Positions 6,310 through 8,908 of a stretch of DNA of 8,908 bases are shown in pieces (positions within the stretch are counted from its first letter, which is position 1; each line of letters begins with the position of its first letter). This stretch comes from Alphaproteobacteria bacterium (GTDB taxonomy: Bacteria > Pseudomonadota > Alphaproteobacteria > JANQSM01). The position numbers and the translations under genes were made by a program. The stretch lies in NCBI GenBank assembly GCA_028284025.1, contig JANQSM010000002.1:1-8908 (forward strand), written 5' to 3'. Under the pieces are notes generated by a model. That model made no database searches and was not told the origin of the DNA. It saw only the letters and a program-made list of their open reading frames with translations.

Positions 6310-7782
6310 TTAAAACTGGAAATAAATAAACTGGTTGACCGGTTGCAGGTAAATGAAAACTGCTGCAATGGTGGCTGTTCCATAAAGCATTTCAAGACCA
6401 TTTTTGACAAGCGTCTTCTGATATATGACGGGCCAAAGCCTTGTATATATTAAATATGCAATTGCGTGTCCAATCAACAGGACTGCCAAAATAAGATAAC
6501 TTAAAGGATCAATGTTAATCGGCAAAACAGCCCACAAGTACCCCGACCCGATTTGATCCCAATTTAAATAAGCCATCGGATTTAAGATCTTTTGCAACAT
6601 TGTTGTAGCATGATCCAAATTAGGGGCACGGAACCAAATCCATCCCATCATTACAAATAGAAAAGTCAGCAACCATCCCACAAATATCGGAACTTTTATA
6701 ATTGAAGATAAAGTTCGTTGCAGCAGAACTAATGCTGCGTGCCAAAGGCCCCAGACAGCAAATTTCCATGCCGCCCCGTGCCATAACCCCATAACGAACC
6801 ACGTCCCGATAAGGGCAAACGTGCGACGTTTAAAAGTCACTTTTTTGCGTTTTTCTTCCGCATCCAGCCCACCGATTGAATCATCATGCGGCTTTACCCC
6901 ACAAGCAGGTAAATAAACATAATCGCGTATCCAACTGGATAATGTAATATGCCAGCGCGTCCAAAATTCACGTGGGGATTTAGAAAAATACGGGAAGAAA
7001 AAGTTGCGGGGAAATTCAATGCCCATCAATCGGGCAGATCCAATGGCAATCATGCTGTATGCCGCAAAGTCAAAATAGATCTGGAAACCAAATAGAAAAG
7101 ATAACACCCATGCATCCAAAGCACTTAAAGTTTCAGGTGCTACGGCAAAGCCATTGTCAACAAAAGGGGCAATCTTGTCAGCCAGAATTACCTTTAAAAA
7201 CAGCCCATTCACGATAAGCCAAAGTCCTTTAGTGAAAGTATCAAGATTAAATTCCGGTACCTTTATTAACTGACCGATAACTTCGCGCGCTCGTAAAATT
7301 GGCCCCGCAATTAATTGCGGAAAGAAAGTGACATAGGTAGCAAACAGAACAAAATTTTTCTCAGGTCTTATAAATCGTCGGTAAACATCAATGGTATAAC
7401 TAATGCTTTGAAAAGTATAAAAACTAATCCCCAGTGGCAGAATGATTTTCCAATAGGTTTGCAATTCAGTAAAACTGAAATTATCCAGAATGAAATAGGT
7501 ATATTTAAAATATGCCAGCAAACCCAAATTCAAAATCAGGCTAAATCCTAACCACGCTTTACGAATCCTGTTTTCTTTTGATTTATCAATCTGTTGAGCT
7601 GCCGTATAATCAACCACTACCGAAGCTAACATCACGGGAATAAAGTCCCATCGCCAGAATCCGTAAAATACCAAGCTTGATCCAAATAATACGCAAAGGC
7701 GGATCTGTCGGCTTGTCAAACGCCAAAATAAAATTACTACGATGGCCAGAAAAATCAGATATGTGAAAGAATTAAAAATCAT
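6310..7782 (-). CDS. MBOAT-family O-acyltransferase (AlgI/DltB type)
   Basis: This 490-residue polytopic inner-membrane protein belongs to the membrane-bound O-acyltransferases that pass an acyl group, usually acetyl, across the membrane for attachment to an extracellular polymer. Diagnostic parts: PLGISFYTFQSISYTIDVYR (116-135), FFPQLIAGPILR (153-164), FDFAAYSMIAIG (237-248), the block from FW at 273-274 through RWHITLSSWIRDYVY (276-290), and MGLWHGAAWKF (331-341). His335 is the expected catalytic histidine, and His278 the second conserved one. About ten hydrophobic segments are spread along the chain, and the length equals that of AlgI-type enzymes. The ATG at 7782 overlaps the SGNH-like gene by 11 nt, implying translational coupling; AGGA lies upstream inside that gene at a rather long spacing. 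No alginate, cellulose or teichoic acid gene is visible, so the polymer is unknown. No terminator is evident before the convergent receptor gene. Confidence 0.95.
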   Translation of the reverse strand: MIFNSFTYLIFLAIVVILFWRLTSRQIRLCVLFGSSLVFYGFWRWDFIPVMLASVVVDYTAAQQIDKSKENRIRKAWLGFSLILNLGLLAYFKYTYFILDNFSFTELQTYWKIILPLGISFYTFQSISYTIDVYRRFIRPEKNFVLFATYVTFFPQLIAGPILRAREVIGQLIKVPEFNLDTFTKGLWLIVNGLFLKVILADKIAPFVDNGFAVAPETLSALDAWVLSFLFGFQIYFDFAAYSMIAIGSARLMGIEFPRNFFFPYFSKSPREFWTRWHITLSSWIRDYVYLPACGVKPHDDSIGGLDAEEKRKKVTFKRRTFALIGTWFVMGLWHGAAWKFAVWGLWHAALVLLQRTLSSIIKVPIFVGWLLTFLFVMMGWIWFRAPNLDHATTMLQKILNPMAYLNWDQIGSGYLWAVLPINIDPLSYLILAVLLIGHAIAYLIYTRLWPVIYQKTLVKNGLEMLYGTATIAAVFIYLQPVNQFIYFQF

Positions 7783-8866
7783 GGGCCGTATGTTCCTGCA
7801 ATGCTAAAAGATGACGTTCAACTTGTGGCAATAAAGCTTGTGCCAACATGTTGTGGCCATGGGCAGTGAAGTGGCTGAAGTCAGTAACAATGGCCCCACC
7901 GGATTTAATTTTACCCCACACATCTCCCTTTACACTGTCTTCTATATTTATCAAGGGTACACCATACTGTTGGGCTAGTTGGGAAAATTCCTGCTTAAAA
8001 TTTTCATATTCTGTCGAATTAAAAGGAAAAAAATCATTGATTGGACGTGGGGGCACATACAATAGAACTTTAATATTACGCTGCTTCAAAAATTCCAATG
8101 TCTGTTGCCAAGCTTTAAGATGAAGCGCATATCTGTCTTTTGATATAGGAATTACGCGCTTGGCCGGCTCCATTCCCAACAGCCAGTTTCTAAGCTGCAA
8201 AATTGGGTACTTTATATCTTTGAAAAAAACTGCCAACTGCCCTTGTGCTTCCGGCCGTGCGGCCCAAAGCCTGGTATTAGATTCTAAATAACGCACCAAG
8301 GCAGATTCTGTTTTCTCTTGTATGGTCTGGATTTCATTTTTCTTATTGCTATCCCTATCAGTTGGTTTGACCATTTGTTGCACACTTTCGCGCACCCCTT
8401 CATTGGTCATACCTTTTAACCAAACCCCCAATATAACGCCATCCAGATCTGCTTGTTGTGTCAAATAATCAAGATACACTTGCTGCTCTAAGGGGGTAAG
8501 ATTCGGCAGGCTAAAGGTTATAAGATTTGCCTCTTTAAGGCGCAAAGAGTCTGTCATCAACCACGGAGCTGTCTTTTCATTTTTTTGATATTTGTTGATG
8601 CCATGCAATTGTGACCAACCGATCCAGGCCAGCTTTTTACCAGGTAAATTCTTCAAAGTTTCTACACAATCATGGGCATCTGGATATGCCGCACAGTGAA
8701 TAGATTTTCCTTTATAGGTAAGATAATGCGATGAGGTTCCTAAACCCAAACCTACTTCATCAAAATCTGTTTGGGTATGACCAAATAAAAAGATCACAGC
8801 TAGCAAAGCAGCCAAAACTGACAATACAAAAACAACTAAATCACGGTAGGTAAAATCAGTTTTCAT
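7772..8866 (-). CDS. SGNH-hydrolase-like partner of the MBOAT acyltransferase, membrane-anchored
   Basis: This 364-residue protein has one N-terminal hydrophobic helix (about 10-28) after MKTDFTYRD, so the rest should be periplasmic. It has the layout of DltD/AlgJ-type partners: a serine motif GWSQLHGIN (83-91, Ser85 the candidate nucleophile), a strand then YVPPRP (270-275), and a C-terminal block DFSHFTAHGH (329-338) giving the Asp-x-x-His pair Asp329/His332. Two cysteines (58, 67) could pair. I infer that it completes acyl transfer from the MBOAT to the polymer; direct evidence is only the motifs and the 11-nt overlap with the MBOAT gene. Start choice: a stop lies just before a TTG at 8881, so starts are limited to that TTG, a GTG at 8875 or the ATG at 8866. 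None has a clear ribosome binding site. I prefer the ATG, which also gives an 11-nt overlap with an upstream frame. Confidence 0.82.
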   Translation of the reverse strand: MKTDFTYRDLVVFVLSVLAALLAVIFLFGHTQTDFDEVGLGLGTSSHYLTYKGKSIHCAAYPDAHDCVETLKNLPGKKLAWIGWSQLHGINKYQKNEKTAPWLMTDSLRLKEANLITFSLPNLTPLEQQVYLDYLTQQADLDGVILGVWLKGMTNEGVRESVQQMVKPTDRDSNKKNEIQTIQEKTESALVRYLESNTRLWAARPEAQGQLAVFFKDIKYPILQLRNWLLGMEPAKRVIPISKDRYALHLKAWQQTLEFLKQRNIKVLLYVPPRPINDFFPFNSTEYENFKQEFSQLAQQYGVPLINIEDSVKGDVWGKIKSGGAIVTDFSHFTAHGHNMLAQALLPQVERHLLALQEHTAHDF

Positions 8867-8908
8867 ATCCAGCACAGTCAAGATTCTTCAAAACTTCGTG
8901 CAATTTAT
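8856..8908 (-). CDS. Possible C-terminal end of an upstream operon gene (cut by window edge)
   Basis: A minus-strand frame is open from the right edge and reads KLHEVLKNLDCAGYEN before a TGA at 8858-8856. It overlaps the ATG of the SGNH-like gene by 11 nt (ATGAAAACTGA), the same overlap length as between the SGNH-like and MBOAT genes. Only 16 codons are visible and I cannot name the product; the composition is protein-like. The other two frames stop earlier. Support is positional, so this is tentative. Confidence 0.4.
   Translation of the reverse strand, partial: KLHEVLKNLDCAGYEN

Noticed and set aside
6329..6344. AACTGG/CCGGTT hairpin as a shared terminator for the convergent genes
   Set aside because: Six base pairs with a wobble or mismatch depending on strand, inside the acyltransferase coding end, with only a broken T-run.
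7848..8123. 91-codon plus-strand open frame
   Set aside because: Antisense to the conserved C-terminal part of the SGNH-like gene, including its Asp-x-x-His block; no ribosome binding site.

Overview
The window looks like chromosomal DNA from a free-living, motile, AT-rich Gram-negative bacterium, most likely an alphaproteobacterium. The evidence is a soluble PAS-type chemotaxis receptor whose N-terminal domain resembles receptors I know from Rhodospirillales and Caulobacterales, a YciA thioesterase, a membrane-anchored FMN-binding glutamate-synthase-like protein, and exported proteins with ordinary Sec signal peptides. This placement rests on family recall, not on a tree. There are no phage, IS, tRNA, rRNA or CRISPR signatures.

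Layout from left to right. (1) Positions 1-452, minus strand: the N-terminal third of a DEAD-box RNA helicase, cut by the window edge just before motif II. (2) 453-736: a non-coding stretch with one near-palindrome and no convincing promoter or terminator. (3) 737-1642, minus: an unrecognised cysteine-free protein with a membrane helix at each end. (4) 1661-1696: a perfect 14-bp-stem intrinsic terminator that closes the next gene and sits almost on top of the start of gene 3; a candidate promoter overlaps it. (5) 1718-2704, minus: an unrecognised secreted protein with six cysteines and a probable internal duplication. (6) 2811-4322, minus: a membrane-anchored FMN/3Fe-4S glutamate-synthase-like protein with a strong ribosome binding site. 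(7) 4466-4909, plus: a YciA-type acyl-CoA thioesterase, divergent from the previous gene. (8) 5061-6308, plus: a soluble methyl-accepting chemotaxis protein. (9) 6310-7782 and 7772-8866, minus: an MBOAT O-acyltransferase preceded by an SGNH-like partner, overlapping by 11 nt. This is the usual two-part arrangement for acylating an extracellular polymer. An open frame at the right edge ends with the same 11-nt overlap onto the SGNH gene, suggesting a third, mostly unseen operon member.

Most of the window is recognisable housekeeping or accessory metabolism. The parts that deserve a second look are the two unrecognised envelope proteins with their shared terminator/promoter zone, the cysteine-patterned duplication in the secreted protein, and the acyltransferase operon. 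I see no convincing evidence for a multi-gene system of a new type. The two unknown exported proteins are the only candidates, and they are separated by a strong terminator.
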